Origin: Ramlibacter sp.
Lineage (GTDB): Bacteria; Pseudomonadota; Gammaproteobacteria; Burkholderiales; Burkholderiaceae_C
NCBI GenBank assembly: GCA_016713005.1
Contig: JADJPY010000010.1
Span: 1-9,477, forward strand
DNA length: 9,477 nucleotides
Reading direction: 5' to 3'
A program made the translations under genes and the position numbers. The notes below the pieces were generated by a model. That model made no database searches. It worked only from the letters and a program-made list of their open reading frames with translations, and was not told the origin of the DNA. Positions 1 through 7,671 of this stretch are shown here, piece by piece (position 1 is the first letter of the stretch; each line of letters starts with the position of its first letter).

Positions 1-202
1 TCTGTTTGCGCAGGTCCACTGCCAGATCGGTACGCGACGCGGCGATGGTTTCTGTTCTGGCACACCAGGCAACGCAGTTCTCCGCGATTGCCGCGACACG
101 GGCCTCGGGTCCGGATTGGCGGCCATGGCGGCGCCTCCTTGGCCTGGGAAACCCGAGAACCATCGCTGCCGTGGCACCAACCAGCCATCGTAAGCCTGTC
201 AA
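1..202 (-). CDS. ccmH: Cytochrome c maturation protein CcmH, N-terminal part (runs off the window start; frameshifted)
   Basis: CcmH is a membrane-anchored periplasmic thiol protein that, with CcmF and CcmG, keeps the CXXCH cysteines of apocytochrome c reduced for haem ligation. Joining frames on the minus strand gives a hydrophobic signal segment (LRWLVGATAAMVLG), then PEARVAAIAE, then ELRCLVCQN at 80-54, then ETIAASRTDLAVDLRKQ up to base 1. The LRCxVCQN redox motif is diagnostic of the family. At least three frame changes are needed within 200 bases: after the signal segment, just before ELRC, and between QN and ETIAAS. The start is uncertain: TTG at 202 keeps the hydrophobic segment in frame, while ATG at 188 follows a CAGG but reads another frame. 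It lies 10 bases after the ccmG stop, in the same operon. Family call is firm; the exact N-terminus is not. Confidence 0.85.
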   Translation of the reverse strand, partial: MTGLRWLVGATAAMVLGFPRPRRRRHGRQSGPEARVAAIAENCVAWCARTETIAASRTDLAVDLRKQ

Positions 203-212
203 TTTCCAAGTG

Positions 213-736
213 TTACGCACCCAATTTCCTTAGCAATGGCACGATGTCGTCACGCAACACCTCGGGCGTGAGAGGACCAATGTGTTTCATGCGGATCACC
301 CCCGTCTTGTCAATCACGAAGGTTTCCGGGACACCATAAACACCAAATCGATTCCCACCAAGCCTTCAGTGTCCGACAACGAGCGGGTATAGGGGTTGCC
401 GAACTTGCCCAGCCAGCGGATCGCGTCTTCGCGCTTGTCCTTGTAGTTGAGTCCGTACACGGGCGCGGCACCGGTCTTGGCGAATTCCACCAACAGAGGA
501 TGTTCGATGCGGCACGCCACGCACCAGGAGGCCCAGACGTTCAGGATCCAGACCTTGCCACGCAGGTCCTGGGTGGACACCTTCAGTTCGGGTGCATCCA
601 GCGTCGGCAGGCTGAAGTCCGGTGCCGGCTTGTTGATCAATGGCGAGGGAATTTCACGCGGCTTCAGCGACAGCCCCACCCCCAGGAAACCGACCAGAAC
701 CATGAAGATCAGCAGCGGAATAAGCGCCTTTTTCAT
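213..736 (-). CDS. ccmG: Thiol:disulfide interchange protein CcmG/DsbE (one frameshift)
   Basis: CcmG is a membrane-anchored thioredoxin-like reductant that acts in the periplasm in cytochrome c maturation, passing electrons to CcmH or apocytochrome c. The protein begins MKKALIPLLIFMVLVGF, an uncleaved signal anchor of about 22 residues. PAPDFSLPTLD follows near residue 38 and then the active site WASWCVACRIEHP, with cysteines at about 72 and 75. After TRSLSDTEGL the frame changes near 352-362, where one base seems missing. The next frame continues GGNRFGVYGVPETFVIDKTG, with the cis-Pro of the thioredoxin fold in GVPETF, and ends EVLRDDIVPLLRKLGA at a TAA. The restored length of about 174 residues is normal for CcmG. 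The ATG overlaps the ccmF stop by 4 bases (ATGA), so translation is probably coupled. Confidence 0.92.
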
Positions 737-2748
737 CGGGCAGGTGCTTTCTTGGCCAGGGCCGGGCGCACCTGACGCGTTGACGGCCCGGAGGCAACGG
801 GTGGTACCGGCATTTCGAGTGTGACGATGGTTTGGCGCCGGTAACGGCGGTCTAGCACGGCCATCAGCCCCCCAAAGGCCATCAGCAGGCAACCAATCCA
901 GATCAGATTGACGAACGGCTTCGGGTGCAGGCGCACGCTCCAGGCCGTGGCACTCACCGGATCCCCCAGGGCCACATACAGGTCGCGCGTGATGCCACGG
1001 TCGATACCAACCTCCGTCATGGCCATGCTGCGCACCGTGTACATGCGCCGCTCGGGCAGCAGAGTCGCCACGGGCTGACCACCACGGGTGGCGCTGACAA
1101 CGGCACGTGAGGCCGCGTAGTTGGGGCCACGCCCCTGGGTCACGCTTTCGAGCCGGAACGTATAACCCGCCACGGTCGCGGTGTCGCCGGGTTCCATGCG
1201 CACATCGTTCTCGCTCTCGAAACCGCTCACCACCGTGACCCCGACGATGAACACCGCGACACCGAAATGCGCCAGCAACATGCCGTAGAAACTGCCGGGC
1301 TGCATCGATAGCCGTTTCCAGATACTCGGGGCCGGGTGTTCGCGCACACGCAACACCAGGTTGAGCACAGCGGTGCTGGCCACCCAGGCGGCCAGCGCCA
1401 GGCCGAGGCCGACCATCGGGGTCCAGCGGCCCAACGCGAAGAACGCCACCACGGCGCTGACCACACTGACACCCATGGCCCAGCGCGAGCCGTCGCGCCA
1501 AGTCCCCACTTGCCGGCGCCAGCGCGCCATCGGCCCACCCCATCAGGGAACAACGCCGGTGCCATCGGCGGGACGAATACGGCGTCGAAAACGGCGGACC
1601 GACCGACAACTCTGCCCATGCCCAGTGCATCGATCACCAGCGGATACAGGGTACCCAGCGGCACCGCGGCCGCGCCACGACCAGCAACATGTTGTTGGCC
1701 AGCAGCATGGATTCACGCGACACCAGCTCGAAACTGCCCCCTGACCCACCTTGGGCGCGCGCCAGGCGAACAGCGCCAGCGACCCACCAGATCACCAGCG
1801 CCAGGAACCCAGGATGAACACACCCCCGCCGGGTCGCTGAAGGCATGGACCGAGCTGAGCACGCCGGAACGCACGATGAAGGTGCCCAGCAGGGACAGCG
1901 AAAAGGCCATGATGGCGAGCAGGGCGATCCACATCTTGAACCCGCCACGCTTTCGGTGACCGCCAGCGAGTGAATCAGAGCGGTTCCGACCAGCCAGGGC
2001 ATGAAGGAGGCGTTTCTCGACCGGATCCCAGAACCACCAGCCGCCCCTAACCCAGTTCGTAATAGGCCCAGAAGCTGCCGAGCGCGATGCCGCGGTCAGG
2101 AAACACCAGGCCACGGTGGTCCAGGGGCGCGACCAGCGTGCCCAGGTTGCATCGAGGCGCCCCGAAGTAGCGCCGACACGGCAAACGCAAAAGCGACCAC
2201 GAACCGGACGTAGCCCATGTACAACATCGGCGGATGGATCACCATGCCGGCATCCTGCAGCAGCGGATTCAGGTCCCTGGCCATCGGCGGGAACCGGAAA
2301 CAGGCGCTCGAACGGGTTGGACGTGAGCAGCGTGAACAACATGAAACCGCAGCTGATCAGGCCCATGACGCCCAGCACCCGGGCCAGCGTACGCTGGTCG
2401 AGCTGGCGCGAGAAGATTGACACGGCAAGTGTCCACAGCGACAGGATCAGCGTCCATAGCAGGATTAACCCTTCGTGATTGCCCCACACCGCCGTGATCC
2501 GGAACGCAAGCGGCAAGTTCGAATTGGAATGGTGCGCGGCCAGCGCCACGGAAAAGTCGTTGGTCACGAAGGCGTGAGTCAGGCTCCGAACGCAATGACC
2601 ATGAAGACGAATTGCCCCCAGGCCGATGGCCGTGCCAGCGACATCCAGGCAACGTTGCCCGTCTGGGCGCCGATCAGCGGCAGGATGCTTTGCGCCAGCG
2701 CCATGGCCAGCGCAAGAATGAGGGCGACGGGCCGAGTTCGTAGATCAC
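733..2748 (-). CDS. ccmF: Cytochrome c haem lyase subunit CcmF (full length but broken by many frameshifts)
   Basis: CcmF is the large multi-span inner-membrane protein of the CcmFH(I) haem lyase; it accepts haem from holo-CcmE and ligates it to apocytochrome c. Joined minus-strand frames cover the whole family length (about 670 residues): start VIYELG (GTG at 2748), LILALAMALAQSILPLIGAQ, FVTNDFSVALAAHHSNSNLP, AVWGNHEG near 2490-2470, DAGMVIHPPMLYMGY, the haem-handling WWD motif GGWWFWDPVE near 2050-2019, MPWLVGTALIHSLAVTE, then VRSGVLSSVHAFSDPA. An uninterrupted C-terminal segment starts at 1530 and contains several membrane spans, a large periplasmic loop (SGFESENDVRMEPGDTATVA) and PFVNLIWIGCLLMAFGG. 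At least seven frame changes are needed, for example an extra A in the WWD region (near 2048), an extra A after DPVE (near 2018), and a lost C near 2583. The GTG start overlaps the ccmE TGA (GTGA) and the gene ends in the ccmG ATGA. The identity is not in doubt; the indels look like sequencing errors. Confidence 0.93.
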
Positions 2749-3264
2749 GGTTTGGCTCCTGAAGCGCGTGCCGGTACGATACCGGCGGTCGATTTCATGG
2801 ACAAAGGCGAAATGGAGTGCTGCAGCCCAGGCCCGGAATTCTTCAACGCCTTGGCCGTCTCGATCGCAATATGTTTCTCGTGGTGTTTGGCCAGCGGCTG
2901 GTCGGTGCGCAAAACCCCAATCCCGAGCCTGCGCTGGGCGAAACACCCTTGCCGTACTTGAACAGGTCCGGCAACAAAGCGGTACCGGCCACCGAAATCG
3001 CGCCCAATCAGTCACGGAAAACCGCACCTTCAGTTGTAGCGCCTCGCGCGGGATGCTGCATTCTTCGACAAGGCGTCCTATCCTGAAGTTGCGCGCGTAT
3101 TGCATCGTTGGCAATCATCTGGCTGCGCCTGCAGCAGAACACCAGGCTCCAGTTGAACGCATTGCGCAGCAGCGCAATCGCCCACCCCCAGCATGGAAAG
3201 GGCTCTGACTGCGTCGACGGCGAGTTTGACGGTATCAACGATGCCCCACGCTTGCGGCGGACAT
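2745..3264 (-). CDS. ccmE: Cytochrome c-type biogenesis protein CcmE, haem chaperone (frameshifted)
   Basis: CcmE carries haem covalently in the periplasm and hands it to CcmF. Recognisable blocks in order are AIALLRNAFNWSLVF (membrane anchor end), SQMIANDAIRAQLQD, NFRIGRLVEECSIPREALQL, KVRFSVTD, LLPDLFKYGKGV, AQRRLGIGVLRTDQPLAKHHEKH and a tail ending VPARASGAKP at a TGA. The haem-attaching His lies in LAKHHEKH (codon at 2885-2883), but the family HxxxY motif appears here as HxxxH. Frame changes are needed around 3080, 2965 and 2940 and near the N-terminus. ATG at 3264 is chosen because GGAG lies 6 bases upstream (3274-3271); the region between it and NAFNWSLVF matches the family poorly, so the first 25 residues are tentative. 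The TGA overlaps the ccmF GTG start. ccmD and ccmC, the usual upstream neighbours, are absent. Confidence 0.85.
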
Positions 3265-3517
3265 CGGCTTCTCCAGGGCGGATATCGGTGCCAGTTTGAG
3301 GGTAGTGGGGAATGGTCCACGCCTGCTTTCGGGTACATGGGCCGCTGGTGCCGCCGCGGATGCGGTGGATCCACGCAACGGCATTCCCATGTCCACTGGG
3401 GCGTCGCAGGACAGGGGCTGGATCCCATGGACATCAGACGATCCGAGTTGGCGCGGACCGCACATGCCTTTCAGCTCAGAGGCTTCGCTTACAGCGCTGA
3501 GCACCATGTTGGGGAAT
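3265..3517 (-). other. Unassigned spacer between dsbA-like gene and ccmE
   Basis: This 253-base stretch lies where ccmA-D would normally precede ccmE. I see no CcmD or CcmC feature in any minus-strand frame: no membrane segment and no haem-binding motif. One minus-strand frame is open from ATG 3507, eight bases after the dsbA stop, to a stop at 3235. It would give about 90 residues (MVLSAVSEASELKGMCG..., AlaPro-rich middle), with no signal peptide, no recognised domain and no clear ribosome binding site. Plus-strand frames are also open, as expected in GC-rich DNA. It may be a true spacer, a decayed gene or a small unknown gene garbled by indels. I cannot choose. Confidence 0.3.
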
Positions 3518-4170
3518 CTACGGATATGCGGCGTTGATCTGCTCGCGCACCTTTGCCCGTAAGCCATCGGGGGTGACCGGCGAGACCAGCTTGCCATTGA
3601 CGTAGAAGGTCGGTGTTCTTTCAACCTCCAAAGCCACGCCGTCAGCCATGTCCTGTTTCAGGATCTCCGCAATGCGGGTGCTCTCCATATCCCGTTTGGC
3701 TTTTTCGACGTCCACTCCAACGGGCGCCAGAAAGTTCCAGAGCGCTTGGACCTGGGGTTTGCCATGGTCAGCCCAGACGGGTTGGGATTTCAAGGTCGCT
3801 TCCAGCGCCTGCCAATAGAGGCCCTGGCCTTTGGTGGCTTCCAGCATCTTGACCACCAGACCTGAGTCTTTGTGAAAAGCCGCGTAACGCAACACCAGCC
3901 GCACTTGGGCGGGGTTCTCCGCCAGGATGGCTTTGACATGGGGATAAAAGGCGCGACAAGCCTCACACGACGGATCGAAGAACTCGACGATGGTGACTTT
4001 GGCACCCGCCGGCCCCGTGGCCGGAGAATGAAATCGTATGAGCGACGAGGCGTTTGCCGTCGCGGCCTTCGTGGGCTCGTTGGTCTTCTTGCCGTCATTC
4101 GCAAGAACGCCAAGGCGACCATCCCCCGCACCAAGAAGCAGGTTCTGATCAAGAATTTACTACGCTTCAT
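3518..4170 (-). CDS. Periplasmic DsbA-family thiol:disulfide oxidoreductase (one frameshift near the N-terminus)
   Basis: A secreted thioredoxin-fold protein of the DsbA family. MKRSKFLIRTCFLVRGMVALAFL is a signal peptide or anchor. A lost base near 4105-4115 moves the frame to LANDGKKTNEPTKAATANAS, then SPATGPAGAKVTIVEFFDPS and the CEAC active site (cysteine codons 3967-3965 and 3958-3956, about residue 68), CRAFYPHVKAILAENPAQV, the helical insert RLVLRYAAFHKDSGLVVKM, and the cis-Pro loop VERTPTFYVNGK. It ends EQINAAYP at a TAG. About 217 residues is normal for this branch. CEAC differs from the CPHC of E. coli DsbA, so whether it oxidises, isomerises or serves another thiol role is open. 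A GGGGA precedes the ATG by 4-5 bases. It is the first gene after the MerR-type promoter and is followed by ccmE, suggesting a role in handling cysteines under metal stress. Restoration of the frame is well supported by protein similarity. Confidence 0.88.
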
Positions 4171-4234
4171 CTTTTCCCCACATGCCGCGAAGTGCGGGTT
4201 GATTTTCAAACTCGGCCTGAAAACACCCATTGTT

Positions 4235-4265
4235 ATTGGAAACCCTGAGGTCGCTCCAAGGTCAA
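4235..4265 (-). promoter_or_regulatory. MerR-family (CueR-like) promoter/operator for the dsbA-ccm operon
   Basis: Reading the minus strand, a -35 TTGACC (4265-4260) is followed by a 19-base spacer and a -10-like TCCAAT (4240-4235). The spacer carries an imperfect 21-base dyad with half-sites ACCTTG (4262-4257) and CAGGGT (4247-4242). An over-long 19-base spacer with a dyad starting inside the -35 is the hallmark of promoters untwisted by MerR-family activators. ACCTTG with a near-CAAGGT right half most resembles CueR-type copper operators; the CAGGGT half is also like Cd/Pb/Zn-type sites. Transcription would start near 4228, leaving about 58 bases of leader before the ATG at 4170. The regulator gene is not in the window. 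Confidence 0.7.
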
Positions 4266-4353
4266 GCCCGCAATGAAAGTGGGGGTAAGGAACTCTTGGG
4301 CGCGTAGTTCGAAATCGAAGCGTGAAGTATCCATAAGCGGTCCGCCTGTAAGT

Positions 4354-4365
4354 GGCAATATTGCC
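4354..4365. promoter_or_regulatory. 12-base perfect palindrome upstream of the cus operon
   Basis: GGCAATATTGCC is a perfect inverted repeat in the divergent intergenic region, about 38 bases before the first plus-strand start (4404). Its position fits an operator for the small gene and cusCBA. It does not match the CusR or CopR boxes I know, and no convincing -35/-10 pair could be fixed beside it, so the function is only a suggestion. Confidence 0.3.
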
Positions 4366-4403
4366 TCGCTCGCAGTCGCTCAACGATGCATAACTCTTGA
4401 CCA

Positions 4404-4801
4404 ATGAGAGTCTTTCGCCGCTCACTCGTCGTGTGGATCGCTTTGATGGGAGTCGTCTTTTCCCAATTGGCGGTGGCCGCGTACGCGTGCCCGGAGCTGA
4501 CTCCGTCGGCAGCCCTAAAACAAATGAAGGCGATGAACGACATGGCCGGGATGCCCTGTGCCGATGCGGGCATGTTGGCAAAAGTGGACCAGCCGGCGTT
4601 ATGCGCCAGCATTGTGACCAAGCAACCAGACCGTCGGCGCTGCCCAACCAACCGACTTTCAGCCTGCACTGGTACTCCTGCATGTCCTGGCAGATGCCAG
4701 CTATCGAGGCCTTGCAGGGCCTTTTGGGCGCTCAGGCGCCGCTGCTTGCACGCGGCGCATCTCCTCCCCCTCTCTGGCGCACCGGTCGGCTGCGCATTTG
4801 A
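4404..4801 (+). CDS. Small secreted Met/Cys-containing protein preceding cusCBA (one frameshift)
   Basis: The product starts MRVFRRSLVVWIALMGVVFS, a clear signal peptide with basic N-end and hydrophobic core, probably cut after AVAAYA. The mature part is rich in possible Cu(I) ligands: LKQMKAMNDMAGMPCADAGM then QPALCA. One base is lost near 4604-4607; the next frame resumes QHCDQATRPSALPNQPTF, HWYSCMSWQMPAIEALQG, and ends TGRLRI at a TGA. The restored protein is about 133 residues. I recognise this only as a type of small hypothetical protein found ahead of copper/silver RND operons in beta-proteobacteria; no enzymatic motif is seen. Clustered Met, Cys and His suggest periplasmic copper binding or sensing, which is inference. 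No good ribosome binding site precedes the ATG. cusC starts 76 bases downstream. Confidence 0.7.
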
Positions 4802-4823
4802 CATCTCCGAACACCTTGCAGTG

Positions 4824-4839
4824 ACGCGGCAAGCCGCGT
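4824..4839. repeat. Short inverted repeat between the small gene and cusC
   Basis: Seven-base arms ACGCGGC and GCCGCGT surround a central AA; two further outer pairs form after one mismatch. The RNA could form a compact GC-rich hairpin in the 76-base gap before cusC. There is no T-run after it, so it is not a classical terminator. It might act as an RNA-stability element or a protein site, or be chance. Confidence 0.35.
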
Positions 4840-4877
4840 AACTGGGCATTTTGCCGTCCCGTGTTCTGGAGCATGTC

Positions 4878-6150
4878 ATGTACCCTTTTTTGATTTGCGA
4901 TCGCCGTGCTGCGGCTTTGCTGGTTTTCCTTTCGTTGGTGGCCGCGCCACCGCTTCTTGCGCAAACAGACAGCCGCCTGTCGATCGACGAAGCTCTGGGT
5001 ATTGCCCAGGGCAACGCCTGCTTTGAATGCAACCTTGATGGCGCGCGAGCCGCCCGCGAGTTGGCGGTCGCCGGGTGGACCATTGCCGGACCCGGTATTG
5101 CGACTCGCCGTGGACAATCTGCCCGTTAACGGGCTGGATCAGGAAGCCTCGACGCGCGACTTCATGACGATGCGCCGGATCGGCCTCATGCAGGAATATG
5201 TGTCCGCCGACAAGCGCGCGCTGTTGCGCCAGCGGGCTGAAATCGACGTCACGCGTTTGGATGCCACACGTCGCAGCCTTGCCACGAACCTGCGGCGCGA
5301 TGTCGCCACAGCCTGGCTCGACCGGTATTTCGCGATAAGGGCGCGAGAGCTTCTCAAAACGCTTGAAGCTGAAGTCGGCCTCCAGTTGCGCACGCTGGAT
5401 TCGCAGGTGAGGGCTGGAAAGGCTGTGTCAGCGGATTTCCCGACGGCAAGCGCGTTGTTGCTACAGACCCAGGACCGCCTGCTGATGGTAGACCGGCAGG
5501 AACGATTGGCCCAGATAGCAATGGCGCGGTGGTTGGGCAAGGATGCAGAGCGCGACTTGGCGGGAGTACCCAACATCGAGATCCTTGCAGTGAACCTGGC
5601 CGATCCTGCCCTCATGGAATCGGTCCCTTCGGTGCGCGAGCACGCCAGCGAAAGTGCAATTGCCCAGACCGAGCTCGCCATCGCGGAATCGAACAAGCGT
5701 CCCAACTGGAGCTGGGAACTCAGCTACAGCCAACGCGGCAGCGCTTTCTCGAACATGGTGTCGTTCGGTGTGAATATTCCGCTGACATTCAACGCGGCCA
5801 ACCGCCAGGATCGCGAAATTTCGGCCAAACAAGCGCAACTGGCACAGGCGCAGGCATCGCACGAGGACCTGTTACGCGAAACCCGGACAAGCTTTGCCGC
5901 AGCCTACGCGGAGTGGCAAAACTTGGTTGAACGGAGAAGACGGCTTTCCGAGGCGCTGCTGCCTGTCGCACGTCAGCGGATTGACCTAAGTATGGCTGCC
6001 TACCGCGCTGGACAAGGAAGCATCTCATCCGTACTTGAATCACGCCGGGCGGAAGTCGAAGCCCAACTCCAGTTGCTGGACCTGCAACGCGAGACTGCCC
6101 GGCTGTGGGCCCAACTGCACTATGTCTACGCCGAAGGAGCCCGGCCATGA
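4878..6150 (+). CDS. cusC: Outer-membrane efflux channel of the TolC family, CusC/CzcC type (frameshifts near the N-terminus)
   Basis: This is the outer-membrane exit duct of the metal efflux pump. ATG at 4878 is preceded by GGAG (4868-4871) and starts a signal peptide (AAALLVFLSLVAAPPLLAQ). The family start of the mature protein follows, RLSIDEALGIAQGN. Between 5015 and 5080 the reading frame flips three times: GNA, then PALNATL, then DGARAARELAVAG, then GPLPDPVLRLAVDNLPVNG. From there one open frame runs to the TGA at 6150. It contains two long coiled-coil repeats (for example residues around EISAKQAQLAQAQASHEDLL and RRLSEALLPVARQRIDL) and the beta-strand segment NWSWELSYSQRGSAFSNMVS, typical of the OEP fold. 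About 424 residues fits CzcC/CusC. CusC is preferred because the neighbours are CusB- and CusA-like. Overlap with cusB is ATGA. Confidence 0.88.
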
Positions 6151-7671
6151 AAACACCAACCCTGGTTTCGTTGTTCGTCCTGACAGGCGCGCTGGTCGCG
6201 GTAGGCGCCTACCAACTCGGGGTCCATCGCAATCCGCTGACGCCCATGGCCACCGCTCCCGAATCTCCCATGGCGCCGGTGGCCAACGTGGATCCCAAGA
6301 CTGGTCGCGCGGTGTTGTATTGGCACGATCCGATGGTGCCAGGCACCAGATTCGACATGCCGGGAAAGTCGCCCTTCATGGACATGCAACTGGTTCCGGT
6401 CTATGCGGATCAGTCTGCTGGCGCCGGGCGGCCATCAGCCCGGCGGTGGCACAAAGTCTCGGTATCCGGATGGCGGTGGTGCGTAAGGCCAGTCTGTCTT
6501 CGAGCATCGACGCTGTGGGCGTTGTGGCGCAGAACGAACGCGCAACGGAAGTCGTACAGACGCGTGTCACCGCTTACGTCGAAAAGCTGCACGTAGGGGC
6601 CATTCTGGATCCTGTGCGCAAGGGGCAGCCGCTCGCTACCTTGTACGCGCCGGATTGGGCTGCGGCGCTAGAAGAATATCTGGGGTCCGTCAGGCCCAGC
6701 CCGGCCAGCGTTGATCGACGCGTCACGTGCCCGACTGCGGCTGTTGTCGATCCCGGACGATGTCGTCGCCCGTTCCGAACAGTCCGGTACGGCGCAGACG
6801 CGTTTTACGCTGTTAGCGCCCATCTCCGGTGTCGTGGCCGAACTGGGCGTGCGGGATGGAGCCATGGTTTCTCCAAATGTGACACTGTTTCGCATCGCTG
6901 ATCTCAACTCCGTCTGAATGATAGCAAATGTGCCGGAGGCGCTGGCTTCGCAGCTTCGTGCCGGCAGCACGGCGGAAGTGCAGGCGACTGGGCCCGGCAC
7001 CGTGATCTCTGGCAAGCTGTCCGCAGTCCTCCCCGATGTGGACCTGGCCACCCGCACGCTGAAGGCCCGCATTGAACTGCGCAATCCGGGCCTCGCGCTC
7101 AAACCCGGCATGTTCGTGCGCGTGACGTTCAAACAATCAGCAGGGGAGCAGGCACCGGTCGTCCCCCAGGAGGCGGTGATTGCTACCGGCAAGCGTACGG
7201 TGGTGATTGTTGCTGGACCGATGGCAAATACACACCGATTGACGTTCAGCTGGGGCGCGAAGCAGGCACCGATGTCGAAGTGAAGACAGGCCTGACCGAA
7301 GGACAGACCGTGGTGTCCTCCGGACAGTTCATGCTCGACTCCGAAGCCAGTCTGAAGTCGGGGCTTGGCCGGCTTGCAGGCGTGGCGGGACCGGCAACGG
7401 CGTCGGCCCCTATGGTCGGTTCTGCACCCCTGGTAGCGCATTCAGGGACGGGCAAGGTGACGGCCATCGGCAAGGACGACATCACGATCTCGCACCGCCC
7501 CATTGCTTCGTTGAAATGGGGTGCCATGACCATGCCATTCAAGAATCCCCCCAGGATGCCACGCCCATGACCTTCAAAGTGGGTGCGCATGTCCAGTTCG
7601 ATTTTGTGCAGCAAGGCGATGACTATGTGTTGCAGCGCGTGGTGCCAGCGCCGGCTGGGACCACGCCATGA
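6147..7671 (+). CDS. cusB: Periplasmic adaptor CusB with C-terminal CusF-like metal-binding domain (frameshifts and one in-frame stop)
   Basis: CusB joins inner-membrane CusA to outer-membrane CusC and gates the pump by binding Cu(I)/Ag(I). Residues 1-25 are a signal anchor. Residues 56-88 are a heavy-metal-binding domain (YWHDPMVPG ... PGKSPFMDMQLVPVY). Then, after a frame change near 6425, come SPAVAQSLGIRMAVVRKASL, the barrel and lipoyl segments (VEKLHVGAILDPVRKGQPLA, APISGVVAELGVRDGAMVSP), and PGMFVRVTFKQ. The C-terminal domain from about 7447 (GTGKVTAIGKDDITISHRPI, LKWGAMTMPF) carries the His, Trp and two Met that bind metal in CusF. It ends APAGTTP at a TGA. Further frame changes occur near 6690-6711, 7225 and in a C-run near 7550. 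A TGA at 6915-6917 stands where the family has Trp (ADLNSVW). The restored length is about 508 residues. It overlaps cusC and cusA by 4 bases each. Confidence 0.9.

Noticed and set aside
314..1630. Long minus-strand frame of 438 codons
   Set aside because: Its first two-thirds is an off-frame reading of the ccmF C-terminus that happens to run into the true ccmG frame; only the ccmG part is real.
3193..3537. Plus-strand frame of 114 codons opposite ccmE and the spacer
   Set aside because: It overlaps the ccmE N-terminus and the dsbA C-terminus on the other strand, has no ribosome binding site or recognised motif, and opposes the direction of its neighbours.
3790..4683. Minus-strand frame of 297 codons spanning the intergenic region
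   Set aside because: It crosses the divergent promoter and the small plus-strand gene, and its only real part is a short stretch of the dsbA N-terminus before the indel; low-complexity Arg/Pro/Ser content is typical of shadow frames.
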